Source: Bacteroidales bacterium (GTDB lineage: Bacteria > Bacteroidota > Bacteroidia > Bacteroidales > Dysgonomonadaceae). From it: 13,318 bases of DNA. Below are positions 7,472 to 13,318 of this stretch, piece after piece; position 1 is the first letter of the stretch; the number at the start of each line of letters is the position of its first letter. Where the stretch lies: NCBI GenBank assembly GCA_012728155.1, contig JAAYFR010000376.1:1-13318 (forward strand), in the 5' to 3' direction. The position numbers and the translations under genes were made by a program. The notes beneath the pieces were generated by a model. That model made no database searches, had not been told where the DNA came from, and was given only the letters and a program-made list of their open reading frames with translations.

Positions 7472-10282
7472 ATGACCCATTCAAAACAGATCGAGATAAA
7501 GGGGGCACGCGTCAATAACCTCAAAAATATCGACGTACATATCCCCCGCAACAATTTCACGGTTATCACCGGGCTCTCTGGATCAGGAAAATCATCATTG
7601 GCATTCGACACGCTATATGCCGAAGGGCAACGTCGTTATGTAGAGAGCCTTTCGGCGTACGCACGACAGTTCCTCGGACGAATGAACAAGCCAGAATGCG
7701 ACTATATAAAAGGAATTCCGCCGGCCATTGCCATCGAGCAGAAGACCACTTCTCGAAATCCCCGTTCCACGGTAGGTACCTCCACTGAAATTTATGAATA
7801 CCTGCGACTGCTCTATGCCCGTATCGGCAAGACCATCTCCCCCGTTTCAGGCGTAGAGGTGAAACGCCATTATGTGCACGACGTGGTAACGAAGATGGAA
7901 GAGTACCGTGAAGGTACCCGTATGGCCGTTTTGTCGCATATAGAGTTGCGGAACGACCGTGACCTGCGGGGCCAGCTGGAGATATTGTTGAAAGAGGGTT
8001 TCACCCGGGTGGATGTGGGAGAGCAATTTTACCGTATCGACGAACTGTTGGAGCAGAAAAAACTCCCTTCGAAGCAAGAGGTGTTATTGGTGATCGACCG
8101 GCTCTCCTGCTCTTCCGACAAGGCGACAGTGAACCGTTTGTCCGACTCGGTAGAGACAGCTTTTCTGGAAGGTAACGGTGAATGTATCATCCGTTTCTGG
8201 AGTGAAAATGGGATTGAGTCACACATCTTCTCCAATCGTTTTGAGGCAGACAATATCACCTTCGAAGAGCCTACCGAGATGATGTTCAACTTCAACAGTC
8301 CCGCCGGCGCTTGTCCCAAGTGTGAGGGATTCGGGAAGGTGGTGGGGGTTGACGAAAACTTGGTCATCCCCGACAAGAGCCTATCGGTGCAGGAGGAATG
8401 CGTGCAGTGCTGGAGAGGCGAAAAGATGAGCGAATGGCGGCAGGAATTCGTACACAATGCCTACAAAGCGGACTTCCCGATCCACCGCGCCTATTACGAT
8501 CTGACCGATACCGAAAAAGAGATCCTCTGGAACGGCCGCCATGATTTCGGCATTTATGGGATCAACGATTTCTTTGGAATGCTCGAAAAGAATCTCTATA
8601 AGATACAGTACCGGGTGATGCTGGCCCGTTATCGCGGAAAGACCGGCTGTCCACTCTGTAAGGGATCGCGCCTCAAGAAAGAGGCATCATACGTAAAAGT
8701 AGGAGGAAAATCAATCACCGACCTGGTGGTAATCCCAATCACTGAATTGAAGGTGTTTTTCGATCAACTCACACTGAACGAAACCGATACCGCAATTGCA
8801 GAGCGGCTGCTCACAGAAATCAGAAACCGGGTGAAATTTCTTCTGGATGTTGGATTAGGTTATCTCACCCTCAACCGGCTCTCGAATACCCTCTCGGGCG
8901 GGGAAAGCCAAAGGATCAACCTGGTATCGTCGCTCGGAAGTAATTTAGTGGGATCGCTCTATATCCTCGACGAGCCGAGTATCGGCTTACATTCACGCGA
9001 CACCCACCTGCTTATCGGCGTATTGCGCAATCTGCAACAGATGGGAAATACGGTAGTGGTGGTAGAGCACGATGAAGAGATTATCCGGGCAGCGGATTAT
9101 ATCATCGACATAGGTCCTAAAGCGGGCAGACTGGGAGGGGAGATAATCTACCAAGGCAACGTGACCGAACTGGAAGAAAAAAGCGACAGCTATACCGTCA
9201 AATACCTTACGGGGGAGGAGCAGATTGAAGTTCCCAAAGTCCGCCGCAAGTGGAACAACTACATCGAAGTGAAGGGGGCACGGCAGAATAATCTGAAAAA
9301 TATCAACCTGAAATTCCCGTTGAACGTGATGACTGTGGTAACCGGCGTCAGCGGATCGGGCAAATCCTCACTTGTAAACGATGTGCTTTTCAACGCATTG
9401 CAACATCACTATAAAGGCACTGCTTTGGAACATGCCGAATTCAACGGTATCGATGGAGACATCAAGCTTATAACCGGCGTGGAATATGTGGATCAGAATC
9501 CTATCGGAAAATCGTCTCGCTCCAACCCGGTCACCTATCTAAAAGCTTTCGACGAAATCAGAAAACTCTATGCCGCACAACCACTGGCAAAACAAATGGG
9601 ATTTTCACCCGCCTATTTCTCTTTCAATGTGGAAGGTGGGCGTTGCAGTGAATGCAAAGGAGAAGGCAGCATTACCGTAGAGATGCAGTTTATGGCGGAT
9701 CTGCGGCTGGAATGTGAATCATGCCACGGAAAGCGATTTTCGGACGAAGTGCTGGAGATAGAATATAGGGGAGCTACCATCCATGATATCCTGGAGATGA
9801 CAGTCAACCAGGCGATCGAATTCTTCGGGCAGCAGAAAGGCACAACAGAAAAGAAAATTATAAAGAAAATGCAACCCCTACAGGATGTGGGACTGGGATA
9901 TATCAAACTGGGACAATCCTCCTCTACCCTCTCGGGCGGTGAGAACCAGCGGGTGAAACTGGCCTACTATCTGGGAGAAGAAAAGGCGCAACCCACCCTT
10001 TTCATTTTCGACGAACCGACCACCGGTCTCCATTTTCACGATATCAAAACACTCCTTCTGGCATTCAACGCACTGATCGAACGAGGCCATACCATCATCA
10101 TCATCGAACACAATATGGAAATCATCAAATGCGCCGACCATATCATCGATATCGGTCCCGAAGGAGGAGAGGCCGGAGGGTATGTGGTATTTGAAGGCAC
10201 ACCGGAGCAAATCGTAACGTGCAAACAGTCACATACCGGTCGTTTCCTAAAAGAGAAAATTCAGATTATACCAGATTCCTGA
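7472..10282 (+). CDS. uvrA: UvrABC excinuclease subunit A (DNA damage recognition ATPase)
   Basis: 936 residues, the normal length. UvrA dimers scan DNA for bulky lesions in the cytoplasm, load UvrB and are released before UvrC cuts (nucleotide excision repair). Two ABC ATPase halves are complete: Walker A GLSGSGKS 34-41 and GVSGSGKS 625-632; signature LSGGE 474-478 and 820-824; Walker B ending ILDEP (Asp500-Glu501) and IFDEP (Asp847-Glu848), each followed by GLH. Zinc-type cysteine pairs are at 281/284 and 310/313 in the first half, CPLC at 393-396, and C725/C728 with C748/C751 in the C-terminal zinc finger. Residues ~125-250 correspond to the UvrB-binding region, which argues against UvrA2. 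ATG 7472 is chosen over the upstream TTG at 7403 because the promoter lies between them. The last 17 bp overlap the convergent DUF2752 gene. No LexA-like site was recognised. Confidence 0.95.
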   Translation: MTHSKQIEIKGARVNNLKNIDVHIPRNNFTVITGLSGSGKSSLAFDTLYAEGQRRYVESLSAYARQFLGRMNKPECDYIKGIPPAIAIEQKTTSRNPRSTVGTSTEIYEYLRLLYARIGKTISPVSGVEVKRHYVHDVVTKMEEYREGTRMAVLSHIELRNDRDLRGQLEILLKEGFTRVDVGEQFYRIDELLEQKKLPSKQEVLLVIDRLSCSSDKATVNRLSDSVETAFLEGNGECIIRFWSENGIESHIFSNRFEADNITFEEPTEMMFNFNSPAGACPKCEGFGKVVGVDENLVIPDKSLSVQEECVQCWRGEKMSEWRQEFVHNAYKADFPIHRAYYDLTDTEKEILWNGRHDFGIYGINDFFGMLEKNLYKIQYRVMLARYRGKTGCPLCKGSRLKKEASYVKVGGKSITDLVVIPITELKVFFDQLTLNETDTAIAERLLTEIRNRVKFLLDVGLGYLTLNRLSNTLSGGESQRINLVSSLGSNLVGSLYILDEPSIGLHSRDTHLLIGVLRNLQQMGNTVVVVEHDEEIIRAADYIIDIGPKAGRLGGEIIYQGNVTELEEKSDSYTVKYLTGEEQIEVPKVRRKWNNYIEVKGARQNNLKNINLKFPLNVMTVVTGVSGSGKSSLVNDVLFNALQHHYKGTALEHAEFNGIDGDIKLITGVEYVDQNPIGKSSRSNPVTYLKAFDEIRKLYAAQPLAKQMGFSPAYFSFNVEGGRCSECKGEGSITVEMQFMADLRLECESCHGKRFSDEVLEIEYRGATIHDILEMTVNQAIEFFGQQKGTTEKKIIKKMQPLQDVGLGYIKLGQSSSTLSGGENQRVKLAYYLGEEKAQPTLFIFDEPTTGLHFHDIKTLLLAFNALIERGHTIIIIEHNMEIIKCADHIIDIGPEGGEAGGYVVFEGTPEQIVTCKQSHTGRFLKEKIQIIPDS

Positions 10283-10649
10283 CAATCCAAAAGAGAAAAA
10301 TAACGATTAACACCACAACTGCCGACCAACGGCCAAAAAAGAATTTTTCAATGCTGGAAAATCGCTTTTTCCCGCCAAAGTATTCCAGCCAAATCCCCAG
10401 AAAGATATAGGGCAATGCCAACACCATAAAGGCATTATATCTCAACGCAGCTCCTATATCAAAATGGAGAAGACTATGAATAGCCCTCTGCGATCCACAT
10501 CCGGGACATTCAAATCCGGTAGCCAGCAGAAAAGGACATTTCGGGAAAAGAGGCTGCGCCTCCGGATCGAAAGTATAAAAGATATAAAGCGCTGCCGCAA
10601 GCAAAACTGTTACGACAACGCCTATCCCTATCTTTACTCCCTTTCGCAC
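10266..10649 (-). CDS. DUF2752 family small membrane protein
   Basis: 127 residues with three hydrophobic helices (about 8-25, 72-90 and 107-124). After the first helix comes the DUF2752 hallmark: KCPF at 37-40 and FECPGCGSQRAIHSLLHFD at 46-64, i.e. CPxCG plus a conserved Arg55, possibly a metal or redox site. Function of the family is unknown. The start is GTG at 10649, 8 bp after the stop of the CD225 gene, so translational coupling is likely. It is last in the four-gene operon and ends inside the 3' end of uvrA, tail to tail. Confidence 0.85.
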   Translation of the reverse strand: MRKGVKIGIGVVVTVLLAAALYIFYTFDPEAQPLFPKCPFLLATGFECPGCGSQRAIHSLLHFDIGAALRYNAFMVLALPYIFLGIWLEYFGGKKRFSSIEKFFFGRWSAVVVLIVIFLFWIVRNLV

Positions 10650-10657
10650 CTCTGCGT

Positions 10658-11053
10658 TTAAAAATTATAACCGCTTGCGCCTCTCTCGAGAATATTTTGC
10701 ATATATTCCTCAAAATGACCGGTATATGCCATAATTGCCCAGAAAATAATATAGATCAGTCCAACTCCAAAAGCTAAGATCGTCCACATTTTCGCTTTTT
10801 GAGCCACCCTCTCCGACTCCGCATATTGCCCTTTAAAATAGAGCGAATCGACTTTTACTGCGAAAATAATCCCTACAATTCCAAAGGGGAGGCAGCAAAC
10901 AATAGTGGCTACGATAGATTGCCAAAGCCAGTTGTTTGGCTTTAGCGGGGGAATTGTATCCACCGACGACTCATGCGGGGGTGGAGGAGGAGTTGGAGAA
11001 TAATCTTTCTCATATTGGGAACCTTCTCCCTCCAAATCATTTCTATATTCCAT
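10658..11053 (-). CDS. CD225/dispanin family membrane protein
   Basis: 131 residues. A proline-rich cytosolic N-terminus (PTPPPPP at 20-26, more prolines to 39) precedes a CD225 domain: NNWLWQSIVATIVCCLPFGI, then VDSLYFKGQYAESERVAQKAKMW, with helices at about 43-67 and 91-111. Adjacent cysteines 53-54 sit where IFITM proteins carry a CC pair. CD225 proteins include the vertebrate IFITM antiviral proteins, but bacterial members have no established role. The ATG at 11053 follows the GYF_2-CD225 stop by 18 bp. The proline-rich tail is a natural candidate ligand for the GYF-like domain of that neighbour (inference). Confidence 0.85.
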   Translation of the reverse strand: MEYRNDLEGEGSQYEKDYSPTPPPPPHESSVDTIPPLKPNNWLWQSIVATIVCCLPFGIVGIIFAVKVDSLYFKGQYAESERVAQKAKMWTILAFGVGLIYIIFWAIMAYTGHFEEYMQNILERGASGYNF

Positions 11054-11071
11054 AATAACAAGTTTATTTGA

Positions 11072-11635
11072 TTAGGCATTCAGCAAATCCCCTATACCGG
11101 GGAATCCTGAAATAGAACCGATTAATACGACAAAAAGGATGACTGCAATGACCATGAGCGCTACCCAACCGATGGCGATCCACATGGCGATCTTGGTCCA
11201 TTTCGCAGCTGAACGGGAAGATTCCATCGAAGCGTTCCAATCACCTCGGTTGTAAAAAGATTCCACCTGCGCTGCATATACGATGGCGATGATTCCAAGG
11301 AGATTCAAAAAGCTGCTGCAAAACAGAAATGGCAGGATGGTTACCAATATCGACTCCACCAGCCATGTCTTGGGCATCGGCCCTATTTCTCCTGTTCTGG
11401 CAAACCCTACGGAGTGATCATACTGCACAGCGGGCTGTTCCTCTTTTGTCTGAGGTCCCCTATAGCTATCTGAAAACAGGAAGTATAACTCTTCCATCTC
11501 TTCCGCCCGCTTCCACTGCTCCATTCCCTGTGTCCAGACAAGTGTGTCGCGTTTTACTCCTTCCCCCCGCAGCTCCTCGGGAGAGAAAGTCCCTTTTTGC
11601 TTTCCATCAGTGCCGATGTAAAAAAAATGACTCAT
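11072..11635 (-). CDS. GYF_2 (DUF4339) plus CD225 domain membrane protein
   Basis: 187 residues. Residues ~4-52 form a GYF_2/DUF4339-type domain (FFYIGTDGKQKGTFSPEEL, then TLVWTQGMEQWKRAEE), a fold that in other proteins binds proline-rich peptides. Residues ~92-178 form a CD225 domain: PKTWLVESILVTILPFLF, then AAQVESFYNRGDWNASMESS and AAKWTKIAMWIAIGW, with two TM segments (about 98-125 and 149-174) and a glycine-rich end. The ATG at 11635 is 11 bp after the lipoprotein stop. Together with the next gene, which has a proline-rich N-terminus and the same CD225 domain, it probably forms a membrane complex (inference). Function unknown. Confidence 0.85.
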   Translation of the reverse strand: MSHFFYIGTDGKQKGTFSPEELRGEGVKRDTLVWTQGMEQWKRAEEMEELYFLFSDSYRGPQTKEEQPAVQYDHSVGFARTGEIGPMPKTWLVESILVTILPFLFCSSFLNLLGIIAIVYAAQVESFYNRGDWNASMESSRSAAKWTKIAMWIAIGWVALMVIAVILFVVLIGSISGFPGIGDLLNA

Positions 11636-11646
11636 AATTTTCTATT

Positions 11647-12048
11647 TTACTGGTAATCTTCTGGTACAAACAGTAACGAACGGATCGTCCGTCCACTCTC
11701 ATCATTATAAACATATTCAATAACCACATTGTTCTCCTTAAAAATACGGAGATCGGGATTCGACGAAAATTCTTTTCCGATATTCCTTTTCAATGAATGC
11801 ATTCCCTGTTCAACTAACGAATCGGCATTCGAAGTATTCAATACCGTATAACGGTATCGAAATTTATTTCCCTCCATCACCGAAGCCTCTTCAAACCGTG
11901 TAAATTGATCAAGCATTACCGGTGTCGACTCATTGAGATTGGCCGCCATCTCCTCAAGTTTCTTATAGAGCGCTTTCTCTTTTGAATCGCACTGCACGAA
12001 TAAAAAAGAAAGGAGGCCAATGAAAAGAATGAGATTTATTTCCCGCAT
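11647..12048 (-). CDS. Small lipoprotein of unknown function, first gene of the CD225 operon
   Basis: 133 residues from ATG at 12048. The frame is open further upstream to an ATG at 12120, but residues from 12048 form a proper lipoprotein signal (MREINLILFIGLLSFLFVQC, Cys20) and a -7 promoter box lies between the two starts. The mature part is charged, with a short helix (KEKALYKKLEEMAANLNE), then a region that looks like alternating strand and helix (KFRYRYTVLN, VVIEYVYNDESGRTIRSLLF). I do not recognise a named family. It is probably anchored at the inner or outer membrane facing the periplasm. It is followed at 11 bp by the GYF_2-CD225 gene. Confidence 0.75.
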   Translation of the reverse strand: MREINLILFIGLLSFLFVQCDSKEKALYKKLEEMAANLNESTPVMLDQFTRFEEASVMEGNKFRYRYTVLNTSNADSLVEQGMHSLKRNIGKEFSSNPDLRIFKENNVVIEYVYNDESGRTIRSLLFVPEDYQ

Positions 12049-12066
12049 ACTTAAAGTATTAAAATA

Positions 12067-12074
12067 CAAAAATA
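12067..12074 (-). promoter_or_regulatory. Candidate -7 box before the CD225 operon
   Basis: Minus-strand TATTTTTG matches TAnnTTTG perfectly, 18 bp before the ATG at 12048. No TTG lies at the expected -33 distance, so it may be weak or accidental in this T-rich stretch. Confidence 0.35.
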
Positions 12075-12154
12075 AAAAAGTTTGTAAAAGATAAAAAATA
12101 AAATAGAGGGAAGCAGACATAATCCTTCAAATGAACAACAGTCAATTTCTAATC

Positions 12155-12235
12155 TCAGGCACATCGAAAAAAGCAGGGTTTGAGAGCTCCTCTAAAAGCA
12201 TTCGGCAGAATGTCTCTCGACACTCTGCCAAACAT
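12155..12235 (-). CDS. Possible 26-residue leader peptide
   Basis: ATG at 12235 is preceded by AAGG (12241-12244) with 5-nt spacing, rare in this window, and the frame closes at TGA 12155-12157. The peptide would begin MFGRVSRDILPNAF and end in CFFRCA. The stable hairpin lies inside its first codons. A run of six T (minus strand, 12167-12172) sits near its end; with five T the tail would instead end FFDVPEIRN. No family is recognised, so this may be non-coding. Confidence 0.25.
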   Translation of the reverse strand: MFGRVSRDILPNAFRGALKPCFFRCA

Positions 12236-12272
12236 GTTAACCTTAAATCTAATACTATTATGAAAAAACCAC
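12155..12272 (-). ncRNA. Structured leader or small RNA upstream of the CD225 operon
   Basis: Transcription predicted to start near 12272 runs through a hairpin at 12204-12229. As minus-strand RNA its arms pair over 11 bp: GGCAGAGTGTC (12219-12229) with GACATTCTGCC (12204-12214), including one G-U pair, closed by the tetraloop GAGA, a GNRA loop. On the plus strand the wobble becomes an A-C mismatch and the loop is TCTC, so the structure favours minus-strand RNA. A competing small hairpin pairs CATTC (12208-12212) with GAATG (12199-12203) and would break the big one. The 3' end is unclear: it may run into the operon as a leader or stop earlier. No known RNA class was recognised. Confidence 0.45.
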
Positions 12273-12276
12273 GATG

Positions 12277-12308
12277 CAAATATAAAAAAGAAATTAAATC
12301 TACACAAA
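12277..12308 (-). promoter_or_regulatory. Bacteroidota-type promoter for the structured leader / CD225 operon
   Basis: On the minus strand, TTTG (12305-12308), a 20-nt spacer and TATATTTG (12277-12284) match both consensus boxes and their spacing. It lies about 55 bp after the dGTPase stop, so the downstream operon can be transcribed independently of that gene. Confidence 0.6.
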
Positions 12309-12361
12309 TTATTTCAATAAAAAATTAAAAAATATTGTTTTTTATCAAATTGTGACTGAAA

Positions 12362-13318
12362 TCAGACAACCGGCAACCCTATTCCTGTTATTTTTCGATA
12401 TAAATCAAGTGCATAGAGATCGGTCATACCCGATATATAATCGATGATGGATTGAATTTTTCCATACAAGCTCCGAGAATCTGTCTCGTATTGTTCGGGG
12501 ATTCTATCCAGAAGCAGCGTTGAATAGGCATGATCTGGGTTGCAAATAGCATCGGTAAACACATCAAGCAAATAACCAATAATTTGGTAACCGGCCAATT
12601 CAATATCGAGTACATCTTTAGATCGATATATATGCTGCTTTGCAAAATCCGCACATTGATGGTATGCCTTCACAACAACCGGAGAGACATTTTCAATCAG
12701 TGTGCCAGCAAATTCTCCCGAAAGAATCTGTTCCTCATTGGCCAGAAACAGTGCGGAGCATTCACTGACCAACAGGCCGATCACCGCAGAACGTAGATAG
12801 GCAATCTGCTCGTTCACATCAGACACATAGGACAAGATTGTGACACATCGCTCGCGACTCTCCCCTTCAAAAAAATCGAGCAGCAGTGCTATCGTCTTTT
12901 CGGTGGTAAGCAGACGCAACTTATGCGCATCCTCGATATCCATCACCTGGTAACAGATATCGTCTGCAGCCTCAACCAGATAAACCAGCGGATAGCGGAC
13001 ATATTTCAACGGCTGCCGGTTTTGTTGAAGGATACCCAACTCTTCCGCAATCCGACTATAATCTTCCTCCTCTGAGGCGAAGAAACCGAATTTATTTTTC
13101 CCTCCACTCAACTCCGAAGAATAGGGATATTTCACGATAGAGGCCAATGTGGAATAGGTCAGTGCAAAACCACCCTTTCGCCTGCCCCTAAACTGGTGCA
13201 TCAGCAATCGAATAACATTCGCATTCCCTTCAAAGCAGGTGAAATCGCTCCACCGCCCCCCCTCTTGCTCTACATCTTTTTTCAAACGACCCCCCTTCCC
13301 CTCGGAAAAGAAAGTGGA
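12362..13318 (-). CDS. dgt: Deoxyguanosinetriphosphate triphosphohydrolase (dGTPase), N-terminus cut by window edge
   Basis: 318 C-terminal residues are present; the frame stays open to the right edge (upstream residues read STFFSEGKGGRLKKDVEQE), so the TTG at 13285 is not the start. dGTPases cut dGTP to deoxyguanosine and triphosphate in the cytosol and adjust dNTP pools. Family signatures visible are GGRWSDFTCFEGNANVIRLL, then FALTYSTLASIVKYPYSS, and YPLVYLVEAADDICYQVMD, whose Asp supplies the last metal ligand of the HD domain. The first HD-domain histidines lie outside the window. About 130 residues seem to be missing. It is followed by an independent promoter. Confidence 0.9.
   Translation of the reverse strand, partial: STFFSEGKGGRLKKDVEQEGGRWSDFTCFEGNANVIRLLMHQFRGRRKGGFALTYSTLASIVKYPYSSELSGGKNKFGFFASEEEDYSRIAEELGILQQNRQPLKYVRYPLVYLVEAADDICYQVMDIEDAHKLRLLTTEKTIALLLDFFEGESRERCVTILSYVSDVNEQIAYLRSAVIGLLVSECSALFLANEEQILSGEFAGTLIENVSPVVVKAYHQCADFAKQHIYRSKDVLDIELAGYQIIGYLLDVFTDAICNPDHAYSTLLLDRIPEQYETDSRSLYGKIQSIIDYISGMTDLYALDLYRKITGIGLPVV

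Noticed and set aside
12049..12120. 24-residue N-terminal extension of the small lipoprotein
   Set aside because: It would bury the lipoprotein signal internally and read through a -7 promoter box; the extension is AT-rich and hydrophobic by composition.
12131..12328. Plus-strand frame of 65 codons opposite the structured leader
   Set aside because: Lysine- and serine-rich, no visible ribosome site, and antisense to a promoter and a strand-specific RNA hairpin.
12327..12343. A6/T6 dyad after the dGTPase gene as its terminator
   Set aside because: The stem is only A-T pairs in an extremely AT-rich stretch, so it cannot be told from chance.

Overview
The window looks like chromosomal DNA of a Bacteroidota species, most likely Bacteroidales and possibly Dysgonomonadaceae-like (the family is a guess). 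The reasons are: lipoproteins with short Bacteroidota-style lipoboxes; a surface lipoprotein combining an N-terminal coiled coil, collagen-like repeats, a BACON domain and a beta-helix; a membrane-anchored AraC-type regulator; a GHL10 glycosidase-like lipoprotein; and several promoters of the Bacteroidota type (TTG, 19-22 nt, TAnnTTTG) with almost no Shine-Dalgarno sites. There is no rRNA, tRNA, insertion sequence or CRISPR array.

Left part (1-3503): a minus-strand surface lipoprotein gene, cut by the left edge, is divergent from a plus-strand gene for a seven-helix membrane protein ending in an AraC DNA-binding domain. The 316-bp gap between them holds promoters for both directions, an inverted repeat and a phased direct repeat, so the regulator may control the surface protein, itself or both (inference).

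Middle (3557-7252, minus): a secreted GHL10-type glycosidase lipoprotein, then a CPA2 cation/proton antiporter fused to a universal-stress-protein-like tail. The antiporter frame is interrupted by one in-frame TAA with the reading frame intact on both sides. Its leader carries a perfect 14-bp palindrome.

uvrA (7472-10282, plus) encodes the excision-repair damage sensor, with both ATPase halves and its zinc cysteines intact. Its own promoter fixes the start at 7472. Its 3' end overlaps by 17 bp the end of a convergent minus-strand operon.

Right part (10266-12048, minus): a tight four-gene operon in the order small lipoprotein, GYF_2-CD225 protein, CD225/dispanin protein, DUF2752 protein, with gaps of only 11, 18 and 8 bp. 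This looks like an uncharacterised membrane module. Upstream of it is a 313-bp stretch without a conventional gene. It holds a full promoter, a 26-nt hairpin that is perfect only as minus-strand RNA (11 bp including one G-U pair, GNRA tetraloop) and a 26-codon leader ORF. This suggests a structured leader or small RNA for the operon and is the most interesting novel element here. The window ends inside a dGTP triphosphohydrolase gene (minus) that lacks its N-terminus.
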